64,000 nucleotides of DNA from JALHMI01 sp964598535 (GTDB taxonomy: Bacteria > Planctomycetota > Planctomycetia > Pirellulales > PALSA-1355): contig CAZRCI010000002.1 in the NCBI GenBank assembly GCA_964598535.1, forward strand, positions 124,001 to 188,000, in the 5' to 3' direction. The notes under the pieces are model-generated. The model was not told the origin of the DNA. It did no database searches and saw only the letters and a program-made list of their open reading frames with translations. Position numbers and translations under genes: made by a program. Of this stretch, positions 15,982 through 24,482 are shown one piece after another (within the stretch, counting starts at the first letter, position 1; each line of letters starts with the position of its first letter).

Positions 15982-16132
15982 CCTGCGATATTGGTTCGTC
16001 TTCGGGCGCCCGCGACTTGCGGCAATTCACCCCGATTTGATCTAAAATAGAGTTCTCCACAACTATCCGAGATTGGCGTCTTTTGCAAGGACCACCCGTG
16101 CTCAACGTGCTTCGGCAAGAGGATTTCGGCAC

Positions 16133-17557
16133 ATGAAGAGCGGGAAGCGAACAAGCCGTTCATGCCTTTTACCTAGGGCCTGCCGCACAAACCTGGGGGC
16201 GGCGATCTTGGTGATCGCGGCCCTTGTAGCCCCAAAGTGCCCCCTCGCCCATGGGCAGTCGCCGCGGTCGGCATTGTCCCGCCAGGCGGGCGAGGAATTT
16301 CTTGTTCCGGCCGGCGAGCCCGTGCGTCATGGTCAGGGGCAACGGGTTGCTGTCACCAGCGGCCGTGGGAAAGTGGTCGCGATGTTGCATGCCGAGGTCG
16401 GCGATCGGCGGCTGATCGTCTTGCCGGACGGTCGATTGCAGTCGGCGCCAACGCGGGACGCACCCCTGACCGACGAGGGATTCAAGCCGGCGACCAAGGC
16501 CGAGATTGTCGCTCAGCTAGAGACCGAGGGGCTGCGTGAATTCAAGTCGCGCAGCACGGCTCGGTTCGTATATGTCTACAACACGAGCGAAGCGTTCACC
16601 AAGGGGACCAGCCGCATTCTGGAGACGATGTATCCCGCGATTTTGGCTTATTTCAAACGGTTGCAGATCGGCGTGGATCACCCCCGAATGCCGCTGGTGG
16701 CGGTTATGTTTCGCACGGAGGAGGAATTTCGCAAGTATGAGGACGTGCCGGACGGCATCGCGGCCTATTACAACACGATTACGAATCGAATTGTGATGTA
16801 CGAGCAATCCGACCTCGTGGAGCTTGCGCCCGAACTGGCGATGAAGCAGTCGATCGGCATGATCGCCCATGAGGGAATTCATCAGATTCTGCACAATATT
16901 GGCGTACAGCAACGTCTGAGCCGCTGGCCGATGTGGCTCAGCGAGGGACTGGCCGAATACTTCGCCCCCACTTCGGTCGATCAGCGGTTGCGGTGGAAGG
17001 GCGTGGGGATGCCGCACGATTTGCGGATGTACGAGCTAGGCCGGTATCTCAAGGCACAGCCCGGCAGTCCCGGGGAAGTCGTGCAGCAGGTCGTTGGCGC
17101 CGAGCAGCTTACTTCCAGCGGATACGCGGCCGCTTGGGCGCTCACGCACTATTTGGCCTCGCGGCAGAAGGAAAAATTTCAGGACTATCTCCGCGAAGTG
17201 GCAAGCTTGGGACCGCTTGAGCCGCGCGAGCGCGCCGCGGCGTTTCACCGAACAGAGTTCGACAAACGTTTTGGCGCTGACTATCCCAAGCTCCAGGACG
17301 CGCTGCTGAAGCACCTGCAAGCGCTGCCCTATGTCGATCCGATTGCCAATCAAACACACTATGTCGTATTGCTCGACACCACGAGCATGCGTACTGCCGG
17401 CGTCACCACCTCACCGGCCGGCGCTCGGGAGTTTCAGGAGGAGACGCTTAGCAAGCTGCCGCCCAACGTCCGGGCGACCAGCCGCTTTCAGATCATGCCG
17501 TTTGCAAACCGGCAACTGGCCGAGCAATATGCCAATCGCTTTTTGGACGGAAGCTAA
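16133..17557 (+). CDS. Secreted DUF1570-type putative zinc metallopeptidase
   Basis: The product is 474 residues from ATG 16133; an upstream TTG at 16073 is in frame but less likely. The N-terminal signal peptide is hydrophobic (LGAAILVIAALVAPKCPLAHG). The peptidase core reads MIAHEGIHQIL (HExxH zinc site), then WPMWLSEGLAEYF supplying a downstream Glu, as in gluzincin/peptidase-MA-like enzymes. Upstream segment YNTITNRIVMYEQSDL fits the DUF1570 family seen in planctomycetes. Its substrate is unknown. Export plus a zinc site suggests action outside the cytoplasm. A second gene with the same plan is at 30123. Confidence 0.82.
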   Translation: MKSGKRTSRSCLLPRACRTNLGAAILVIAALVAPKCPLAHGQSPRSALSRQAGEEFLVPAGEPVRHGQGQRVAVTSGRGKVVAMLHAEVGDRRLIVLPDGRLQSAPTRDAPLTDEGFKPATKAEIVAQLETEGLREFKSRSTARFVYVYNTSEAFTKGTSRILETMYPAILAYFKRLQIGVDHPRMPLVAVMFRTEEEFRKYEDVPDGIAAYYNTITNRIVMYEQSDLVELAPELAMKQSIGMIAHEGIHQILHNIGVQQRLSRWPMWLSEGLAEYFAPTSVDQRLRWKGVGMPHDLRMYELGRYLKAQPGSPGEVVQQVVGAEQLTSSGYAAAWALTHYLASRQKEKFQDYLREVASLGPLEPRERAAAFHRTEFDKRFGADYPKLQDALLKHLQALPYVDPIANQTHYVVLLDTTSMRTAGVTTSPAGAREFQEETLSKLPPNVRATSRFQIMPFANRQLAEQYANRFLDGS

Positions 17558-17592
17558 ATCAGGCTGGCCGCTTGGGCATCGCCACGCGCGGC

Positions 17593-18348
17593 CTACGCGG
17601 CCGGTTTGGCGGGCGTTGCGAGCGGAGTGCGGTGTGGGCGGAGCCGGCTGACGCGCACGTGCCGCGCCAGTATCCGCTCTTCGAGCTTGTCGAACGTTTC
17701 GGATAGCCGGCTTCCATAGACGCAGAGCGGCGCGAAAATGCAGCCCAATGCCGCGCCCCAGACGACGTCGCTGGCAAAGTGCGCCTCGGCCAATACGCGC
17801 TGTGTGCCGGCCAGCGCCGCGCACGTCGGAAAAAGCCAGCGGCCACGCGGGTAAAACGCCGCCAGCACGACCGCCAACGCGGCGGCGCAGGCCATGTGCG
17901 ACGACGGGAAGCCCTGTCCGCTGCTAGCATTGCTTGCTAGCGGCAGCCAGTCGCCAAACGTCTCCAGACCGCGATCCACAAGCGAAAGGTCGACGCTGCG
18001 TGGCCGATCGCGAGCAATCAGGAGCTTGAAGATATTGGCCACAAGGCCGGCACCGAGCGCGGTGACGGCAATGCGTGGCAACGCATAGCGATGCCAAGGA
18101 TCCAGGACGGCAATCACGGCGCAGATGGATAGCACTCCCAGGCCGTGGCCGAAGAGCTCGGCAAACCCACAGAGCTTGCGCAAGAAGTTGGGCGAATGGT
18201 CGCTTGCAATAAGCTTGGCGAGCGGGATATCGATGGCAAGGCAGGCTACTCCCAGGCCAGCCAGCACCGCGGCCAAGGTCCAGAGCTGCGAGATCGAACG
18301 CAAGCGAGGGAGCGGAGTTTCGGCGTCGCGATAAGGATCGTTGGTCAT
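17593..18348 (-). CDS. PAP2-family membrane phosphatase
   Basis: The product is 251 residues with about five or six membrane segments. The three PAP2 motifs are present: KLLIARDRPR (KxxxxxxRP), GFPSSHMA (PSxH), and QRVLAEAHFASDVVWG (RxxxxxHxxxD). In motif 3 the usual Ser before Arg is Gln. Such enzymes dephosphorylate lipid phosphates such as undecaprenyl pyrophosphate or phosphatidic acid. It converges with the peptidase gene, 35 bases apart, and the next gene (glycosyltransferase) is divergent. Confidence 0.9.
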   Translation of the reverse strand: MTNDPYRDAETPLPRLRSISQLWTLAAVLAGLGVACLAIDIPLAKLIASDHSPNFLRKLCGFAELFGHGLGVLSICAVIAVLDPWHRYALPRIAVTALGAGLVANIFKLLIARDRPRSVDLSLVDRGLETFGDWLPLASNASSGQGFPSSHMACAAALAVVLAAFYPRGRWLFPTCAALAGTQRVLAEAHFASDVVWGAALGCIFAPLCVYGSRLSETFDKLEERILARHVRVSRLRPHRTPLATPAKPAA

Positions 18349-18582
18349 GGCGGTTCGGCCTCCTGCCTGAATTGCCAGTAACGCAGTTAGTTCCTTGAGT
18401 TTCTTGCGGGCACTGCGCGCGGCTGCAGAATAGCAAAAGTCGGCCTATCAAATGAATGCCGATTCTTACCGGCAGGCGATTCGAGAGAACTGCTGTTGGC
18501 GAGCGGGCCTTCAGAGGCCTACACTCCAGCCACAGAAATTCATCGTTCACTTGCCGCAAGTCCCGCATACGTTGGAGCAAGG

Positions 18583-20385
18583 ATGCTCGCGAACCTGCGA
18601 CCACAACTCATTTTGGTAGCCGTAGCCAGCTTGGTGTTCTTCTTCAATCTGGGGGGGACGCATCTCTGGGATGTGGACGAAGCGATCTTTTCTCAAGCGG
18701 GAAAGGAAATGTATGAACGCGGCGACGCGGTGACGCCGTATTTCAACGGAGAAGTGTTTCCCGATAAGCCGGGCATGATGTACTGGGCGATGATGCTCGG
18801 TTTCGAAATGTTCGGCACGAACGAATTCGCCGCAAGATTCTTCTCCGCCGTATTTGGCGTGGCTAGTGTGCTGGTGACCTACCGGATCGGGCGATTGATC
18901 TTCTCGCCCGCCGCCGCATTGTGGGCCGGTTTGATCCTGGCCACGAGCCTGAACTTTACGATCATCGCTCGGGCCGCGACGCCAGACTCGCATCTGACGT
19001 TCTTTTCTGCCCTGGCGATGCTGGCTTTTGTGGTCGGTACGGCAAAGTCTCGGCCAATGTCGGGCGAAGTGAACGAGCGGAACGTACCCTGGGCCGGGCA
19101 AACGCGGTTTGAGCCCAGTTGGGGCAGTTGGTGCACGATCTACGCCGTGATGGGCCTGGGAGTGCTGACCAAGGGGCCGATCGGGGTGGTGCTGCCCACG
19201 GCTTCGATCGGTCTGTTTCTACTTGTCGTCCGCGCGCGCGAAGCGACGGCAACTCGCGAGCCTGGCGCTGGCGGCGCTGCCGTTGCCGCCGGGCGTTGGT
19301 TCGCACGAGTGTTTCATCCTCTGCACATGCTACGAACCATCTGGAGCATGCGACCGCTGACCGCCGTGGCGATGGTGCTGCTGGTGGCGGGACCGTGGTA
19401 TACGATGGTCGGCATCGCCACCCAAGGCGAGTGGTTGGTCGGCTTCTTTGGCGTGCATAATCTGGGGCGGTTCGCCAATGCAATGGACGACCATAGCGGT
19501 CCCCTCTTTTATTATTTGATTGCGATCGCGGTGGGCTTCTTTCCGTGGTCGGTATGGGCTTCGCCGACGATCTTGCAAATGCGCAGACACTTGGCCGAAC
19601 GCCATCCTTGGCGACCAGGCTATGTGCTCGTTTGTGCCTGGATTGCGGTGTGGGTCGGGTTCTTTTCGATCGCCAGCACGAAGTTGCCGAGTTACATCAT
19701 TCCCGCATATCCGGCGCTGGCGCTACTCACCGGGAGCTTTGTGGCAAGTTGGGATCGCGAGCCCCAGGCGCTACCGCGATTGCTTTATGGGCTGGCTTGG
19801 TCATGCGTCATCTTGGTGGGCGCCGGGCTGCTCATCGGGTTGCCAATCGCCGCGCACCTGTTGCTCGATGGCCAGTGGTATTTGGGCCTGATTGGTTTGA
19901 TCCCGTTAGTTGGCGGCGCAATCGGCTGGGTCGCGACATCGCGAGGCCAGATTGCGATGGCGTGCGGCACACTGGCCGCGGCCGGAGTCGCGATGTGGGT
20001 GACGATGTTCGGCGTCTTTGCGCCGGTCGTCGACCAGTATCAGGATGGGCCGGCGTTTGCCGAACGTATTGCCGCCGATGTTGCCTCTGGTCGTCCGGCC
20101 GTCCGGTCGTTCCATCACTTCCGTCCAAGCTATGTCTATTACACGGACACCGTGGTGCAGAAAATTACGGAGCCGGAGGACGTGCGACAATTCTTTGCAA
20201 CGTATCCTTCATCGGCGTTTGTCATTACCAACGAAGAGCAGTTCGACAAGCTACGCGGTGTCTTGCCGGCGGACGTGGTGGTGCTGGAGCGGCGGCCGCA
20301 GGTGGGGCAGGACGAGGACGTATTGTTGTTGGGCCGGCCCGGAGTCCAGGCAGCGCAACGGGCGAGTTCGGCGGCGGTCCGATAA
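18583..20385 (+). CDS. ArnT/PMT-like membrane glycosyltransferase
   Basis: The product is 600 residues from ATG 18583, which has GGAG eight bases upstream. It carries many membrane helices. The first periplasmic loop has LWDVDEAIFSQAGKEMYERGD (acidic DE pair of lipid-linked-sugar transferases) and VFPDKPGMMYW. Later LTKGPIGVVLP and FSIASTKLPSYIIPAYPALA are typical of the ArnT branch. The C-terminal soluble part (ADVASGRPAVRSFHHFRPS) is alpha/beta-like. It is expected to move a sugar from a polyprenyl phosphate carrier to a lipid or protein on the outer face of the membrane; the acceptor cannot be told from sequence. Confidence 0.87.
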   Translation: MLANLRPQLILVAVASLVFFFNLGGTHLWDVDEAIFSQAGKEMYERGDAVTPYFNGEVFPDKPGMMYWAMMLGFEMFGTNEFAARFFSAVFGVASVLVTYRIGRLIFSPAAALWAGLILATSLNFTIIARAATPDSHLTFFSALAMLAFVVGTAKSRPMSGEVNERNVPWAGQTRFEPSWGSWCTIYAVMGLGVLTKGPIGVVLPTASIGLFLLVVRAREATATREPGAGGAAVAAGRWFARVFHPLHMLRTIWSMRPLTAVAMVLLVAGPWYTMVGIATQGEWLVGFFGVHNLGRFANAMDDHSGPLFYYLIAIAVGFFPWSVWASPTILQMRRHLAERHPWRPGYVLVCAWIAVWVGFFSIASTKLPSYIIPAYPALALLTGSFVASWDREPQALPRLLYGLAWSCVILVGAGLLIGLPIAAHLLLDGQWYLGLIGLIPLVGGAIGWVATSRGQIAMACGTLAAAGVAMWVTMFGVFAPVVDQYQDGPAFAERIAADVASGRPAVRSFHHFRPSYVYYTDTVVQKITEPEDVRQFFATYPSSAFVITNEEQFDKLRGVLPADVVVLERRPQVGQDEDVLLLGRPGVQAAQRASSAAVR

Positions 20386-20550
20386 GGGGCGATCGGTCTC
20401 TGTGCTGCAGAAGCGCTTTGCTCGGGGCATTTAAGGCGGTTCTACGCGCGCAACTTCTGCTGGTTCTTGATATTGCGCGCAGGGTGTGATAGGCTGGTCG
20501 AGCTTGCTTTGCTCGCCCTCCCGCTTCCACCCCCGCCGAGTGTCACTCCC

Positions 20551-21927
20551 ATGCTGAATGTGACCGGAAAGGGCCTGGCCCATACGTGCGACGGCATTAC
20601 GCGTCGCGATTTCTTACAGGTTGGCACGCTCGGAGCCGTCGGGCTTTCGCTTCCAGATCTGATGGCTGCCAAAGCCCAGGGGGCGGTGGCTAAAGATCAC
20701 GACGAGCGTAGCGTGATCATGATCTTTAACTTGGGCGCGCCAAGCCAACTCGATTTGTTCGATATGAAGCCCGAAGCGCCGGCTGAGATTCGCGGCCCGT
20801 TTCAGCCAATCAAGACGAACGTTTCGGGCATTGAGCTCTCCGAAATTCTGCCGCTGCACGCCAAGCATGCGGACAAGTTTTCGCTCGTGCGGAGTTGTTA
20901 TCACACCGCGGCCGCGGTCCACGACACCGGGCATCAGATGTTGCAGACTGGCCGGCTTTTCACCGGCGGTATCAACACGCCCCATGCCGGCTGTGCGTTG
21001 GCCTATCTGCGCGGCCGCAAGTCGGACCTGCCGGCGCATGTCGTGCTTCCCGAGCCGATGGGGCCGACCGGTGGAAATATGCCCCACGGTCAGGACGCAG
21101 GTTTTCTGGGCAAGGCGTATGATCCGTTCGCCCTGATGGCCGATCCGTCGAAACCCAATTTCAAGGTGCCGGATCTGTTGCCGCCCGAGCAGATTGGCGA
21201 AGCGCGGCTTGAGCGCCGGCGGAAGCTGCGTTCGATTGTCGATGAAACGGTGGCAAACTTCGAAGCCAGCGACAGCGCAAAGCTGCTAGATAGTAATTTC
21301 GAAGCGGCCTTTCGGATGATGACCAGCACGCAAGCGCGGGCAGCGTTCGATCTTTCGCAAGAACCGGATAAGGTTCGCGAGCGGTACGGAATGCACCGCT
21401 TCGGCCAGTGCTGCCTGCTTGCCCGGCGGCTGATCGAGGCTGGCGTGCGGTTCGTTACCGTGAATACGTTTCTGACGGTGTTCAACGAAATCACTTGGGA
21501 CATTCACGGTTCGAGCCCTTTCACTTCGATCGAGGGCATGAAGAACATCGTTGCCCCAATGTACGATCAGGCGTACACGGCATTGCTCGAGGACTTGGGC
21601 GACCGTGGACTGCTGGAAAATACGCTCGTATGCAACTTGGCTGAATTTGGACGCACGCCGCGCGTGAATCCGGCTGGCGGACGCGATCACTGGCCGCAGT
21701 GCTGGACGAGCTATTTCGCCGGCGGCGGAGTTCAGGGAGGCCGAGTCGTTGGACGTAGCGATGCGGTTGGCGGCGTGCCGGCCGAACGGCCTGTCGACCC
21801 GGCGGAGGTCGTGGCCACGATCTATCATAGCCTGGGGTTGGACCTGGAGACCAAACTGCCGGGACCGCAGGGGCGTCCGTTCCCACTCGTAGATTTCGGC
21901 AAGCACGAGATCCACGAGTTGTTCTAG
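20551..21927 (+). CDS. DUF1501 family protein (cytochrome cluster 1)
   Basis: The product is 458 residues from ATG 20551. It has a Tat-type leader (TRRDFLQVGTLGAVGLS). DUF1501 belongs to the alkaline-phosphatase-like superfamily: VIMIFNLGAPSQLDLFDMKP, LPLHAKHADKFSLVRS, NTLVCNLAEFGRTPRVN, GRDHWPQCWTSYFAGGGV, DPAEVVATIYHSLGLD. The frame extends upstream to 20467 but the leader defines the start. It is the first gene of a tight set with the DUF1549/DUF1553 gene 63 bases on. Substrate unknown; in planctomycetes these families recur side by side. Confidence 0.93.
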   Translation: MLNVTGKGLAHTCDGITRRDFLQVGTLGAVGLSLPDLMAAKAQGAVAKDHDERSVIMIFNLGAPSQLDLFDMKPEAPAEIRGPFQPIKTNVSGIELSEILPLHAKHADKFSLVRSCYHTAAAVHDTGHQMLQTGRLFTGGINTPHAGCALAYLRGRKSDLPAHVVLPEPMGPTGGNMPHGQDAGFLGKAYDPFALMADPSKPNFKVPDLLPPEQIGEARLERRRKLRSIVDETVANFEASDSAKLLDSNFEAAFRMMTSTQARAAFDLSQEPDKVRERYGMHRFGQCCLLARRLIEAGVRFVTVNTFLTVFNEITWDIHGSSPFTSIEGMKNIVAPMYDQAYTALLEDLGDRGLLENTLVCNLAEFGRTPRVNPAGGRDHWPQCWTSYFAGGGVQGGRVVGRSDAVGGVPAERPVDPAEVVATIYHSLGLDLETKLPGPQGRPFPLVDFGKHEIHELF

Positions 21928-21990
21928 GCGCTCGCTCTTCGCGAAAGCCTCCATTTTCCGGCCAGGGTCTCCCCTGCGGAGTAACTCCGA

Positions 21991-24426
21991 ATGAAATGCG
22001 TGGTGCGAAATCTTACCGCAATGGTGGTGCTGACAGTCAGCGTGTTTCCAACGGCAAGTGCCGCGGAGACGACCATTCGGCTGTTGCCGGGTGACTTTAC
22101 GCTTACCGGCCCGGAAGCACGGCAGGCGATCCTGCTTGAGCAGTACCGTGGCGAGCTGGCCACCGGACACATCGCAGAGAACCTGACGCTGGTTTCCAGC
22201 GACGAAGCCGTGGTAAAGATTGACGGTGGAGTGGCGGTTCCCGCGGGTAATGGAACCGCGACCATCGTCGCCACCACGGGCGATCGTTCGGCCGGCGTGC
22301 AGGTAACCGTCGTCGATTTTGAGAAGCCGCACACGTGGAGTTTTCGCAATCACGTTGAATCGGTGTTTTCGAAAGCGAACTGCAATGGCGGTGCTTGCCA
22401 CGGCGCGCTGGCGGGAAAGAAAGGCTTCAAATTGTCGCTGGGGGCATTCGATCCGCTGGCCGACTACTTCTCCGTCACGCGACAGGCACGCGCCCGTCGC
22501 GTCGTGCTGAGCGACCCAGGCCGCAGCCTGGTGCTGGAAAAGCCGACCGGTGCCATTCCTCACAAGGGAGGTGTACGGTTCAGCGTTGATTCGCCTGAGT
22601 ATCGGGTCATTGCCGAGTGGATCGCGACCGGCGCGCCGGCGCCGCAGGATGACGATCCACGGCTCACGAAGCTGGAGCTTCTGCCGGAGGCTTCGGTGCT
22701 CCAGCCCGGCAGCCGGCAACCGCTCATCGTGCGGGCGCATTTCAGCGACGGACACGCCGAGGATGTCACTCGTTGGGCAAAGTTCACCAGCACCAACGAA
22801 TCTGTCGCGTCCGTGGATGAAGCGGGGATAGTCGCAGTCAACGGACAAGGCGAGGCCGCGATCAAGGCCTGGTACTTGAGCTGGAACGTGGTCGGAACGG
22901 TGAGCGTACCTTATGAGCAGGAAGTAGACGCGACGCAGTTCGCCGACGCTATTCGAGTCAACTTCATTGATGAACTTGTGCTCGAGAAGCTCGAGAGCCT
23001 GAACCTGCCGCCGTCGCCGCCTGCCACCGACGCGGAGTTTTTGCGGCGGGCCTACCTCGACACCATCGGCGCGTTGCCTTCGGTCGAAGAAGCCAAGGCC
23101 TATTTGGCCGATTCGTCACCGGACAAACGCACACATTTGATCGATCGTTTGCTCGATCGGCCGGAGTTCGTCGATTATTGGGCGTACAAATGGAGCGATT
23201 TGCTGCTGGTGAACAGCGAGAAGCTTCCCACGCCGGCGATGTGGGCGTATTACCGGTGGATTCGTAATCAGGTCGCGGCGAATACTCCTTGGAATGAACT
23301 GGCCCGACAGATTGTCACCGCCACGGGGAGCACGCTGGAGAACGGCGCGGCCAATTTCTTTGTGCTGCACCAAGATCCACCGGATTTGGCCGAGACCGTG
23401 TCGGTGGCGTTCCTAGGAATGTCGATCAACTGCGCCAAGTGCCACAATCATCCCTTGGAAAAGTGGACCAACGACCAATATTACGGCATGGCAAGCCTGT
23501 TTGCCCGGGTTCGTTCCAAAGAAGCGGCCGGCGCCGGCAATCGTATCGTGTATCCCGTAACGAGCGGCGAGTGGATTCAGCCACGCACGGGGAAGCCTCA
23601 ATTACCCACGCCCCTTGACGGCGAGCCAATGCCGTTCGAGTCGGAGGCCGACCGTCGTCTGCATTTGGCCGATTGGCTGACGGCGCCGGAGAATCCCTAT
23701 TTCACCCGGGCGATCACGAATCGCGTGTGGGCCAACTTTTTTGGTGTGGGCCTGGTCGAAAGCGTTGATGATCTGCGGCTTACGAATCCGCCTAGCAACG
23801 CCAAGTTGATGGCTGCGGTTGCGAATTACCTGGTCGAGCAAAACTACGATCTCAAGTCGCTCATGCGCGCGATTCTCGAATCAGCGACCTATGCTCGAAG
23901 CAGCCAGCCGCTGTCGGGCAATATGGCCGATACGCGATTCTACTCCCGTTACTATCCGCGGCGGATGATGGCCGAAGTGTTGCTGGATGCCCTGTCGCAG
24001 GCAACCGGCGCACAGACGCAGTTCAGCGGCTATGCTGCCGGAACCCGGGCGGTCGAACTACCGGACGTGAACGTTGCGTCGTATTTTCTGCAATCGTTCG
24101 GCCGGCCGGAGCGCGAGTTGACCTGCGAGTGCGAACGAACCGCCGAGCCTAGCATGGTGCAGGTGTTGCATTTGTCCAACGGCGACACGCTGAATCAAAA
24201 GCTGGAAACGAAGGACAATCGGTTGACCAAGCAACTCGAGGCCAATCGAACGGACGCGGAAATTGTCGAGGAAGCCTACCTTGCAGCACTGTCGCGTTTT
24301 CCTACCGAGGCGGAGCGGGCAAGGTTGGTCGCGGCGCTTGGCGAAGCCGAGGCCGAGCGACGCACCGCGATCGAGGATCTCTACTGGAGCATCCTGAGCA
24401 GTAAAGAGTTCTTGTTCAATCACTAA
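21991..24426 (+). CDS. DUF1549/DUF1553 cytochrome-like protein with Ig-like domains (cluster 1)
   Basis: The product is 811 residues. It has a signal peptide (VVLTVSVFPTASA), then a bacterial Ig-like segment (LTLVSSDEAVVKIDGGVAVP), a C-x4-CH site CNGGACH (131-137), a second Ig-like segment (TKLELLPEASVLQPGSRQP), DUF1549 (FIDELVLEKLESLNLPPSP, FLRRAYLDTIGALPS), a canonical CAKCH heme site (481-485) within INCAKCHNHPLEKW, then DUF1553 (ITNRVWANFFGVGLVESVDDLR, YPRRMMAEVLLDAL) to EFLFNH. The export signal and heme sites point to a periplasmic multi-heme protein. Function unproven. Confidence 0.93.
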   Translation: MKCVVRNLTAMVVLTVSVFPTASAAETTIRLLPGDFTLTGPEARQAILLEQYRGELATGHIAENLTLVSSDEAVVKIDGGVAVPAGNGTATIVATTGDRSAGVQVTVVDFEKPHTWSFRNHVESVFSKANCNGGACHGALAGKKGFKLSLGAFDPLADYFSVTRQARARRVVLSDPGRSLVLEKPTGAIPHKGGVRFSVDSPEYRVIAEWIATGAPAPQDDDPRLTKLELLPEASVLQPGSRQPLIVRAHFSDGHAEDVTRWAKFTSTNESVASVDEAGIVAVNGQGEAAIKAWYLSWNVVGTVSVPYEQEVDATQFADAIRVNFIDELVLEKLESLNLPPSPPATDAEFLRRAYLDTIGALPSVEEAKAYLADSSPDKRTHLIDRLLDRPEFVDYWAYKWSDLLLVNSEKLPTPAMWAYYRWIRNQVAANTPWNELARQIVTATGSTLENGAANFFVLHQDPPDLAETVSVAFLGMSINCAKCHNHPLEKWTNDQYYGMASLFARVRSKEAAGAGNRIVYPVTSGEWIQPRTGKPQLPTPLDGEPMPFESEADRRLHLADWLTAPENPYFTRAITNRVWANFFGVGLVESVDDLRLTNPPSNAKLMAAVANYLVEQNYDLKSLMRAILESATYARSSQPLSGNMADTRFYSRYYPRRMMAEVLLDALSQATGAQTQFSGYAAGTRAVELPDVNVASYFLQSFGRPERELTCECERTAEPSMVQVLHLSNGDTLNQKLETKDNRLTKQLEANRTDAEIVEEAYLAALSRFPTEAERARLVAALGEAEAERRTAIEDLYWSILSSKEFLFNH

Positions 24427-24482
24427 ACGACGAACGCAACGCGTGGGACGGCACGCGGTTCTTCAGAGTGGAGTGCAGCTTG

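Noticed and set aside
21286..22848. 520-codon frame opposite the DUF1501 and DUF1549/1553 genes
   Set aside because: Runs across two real genes and their intergenic gap with no domain.
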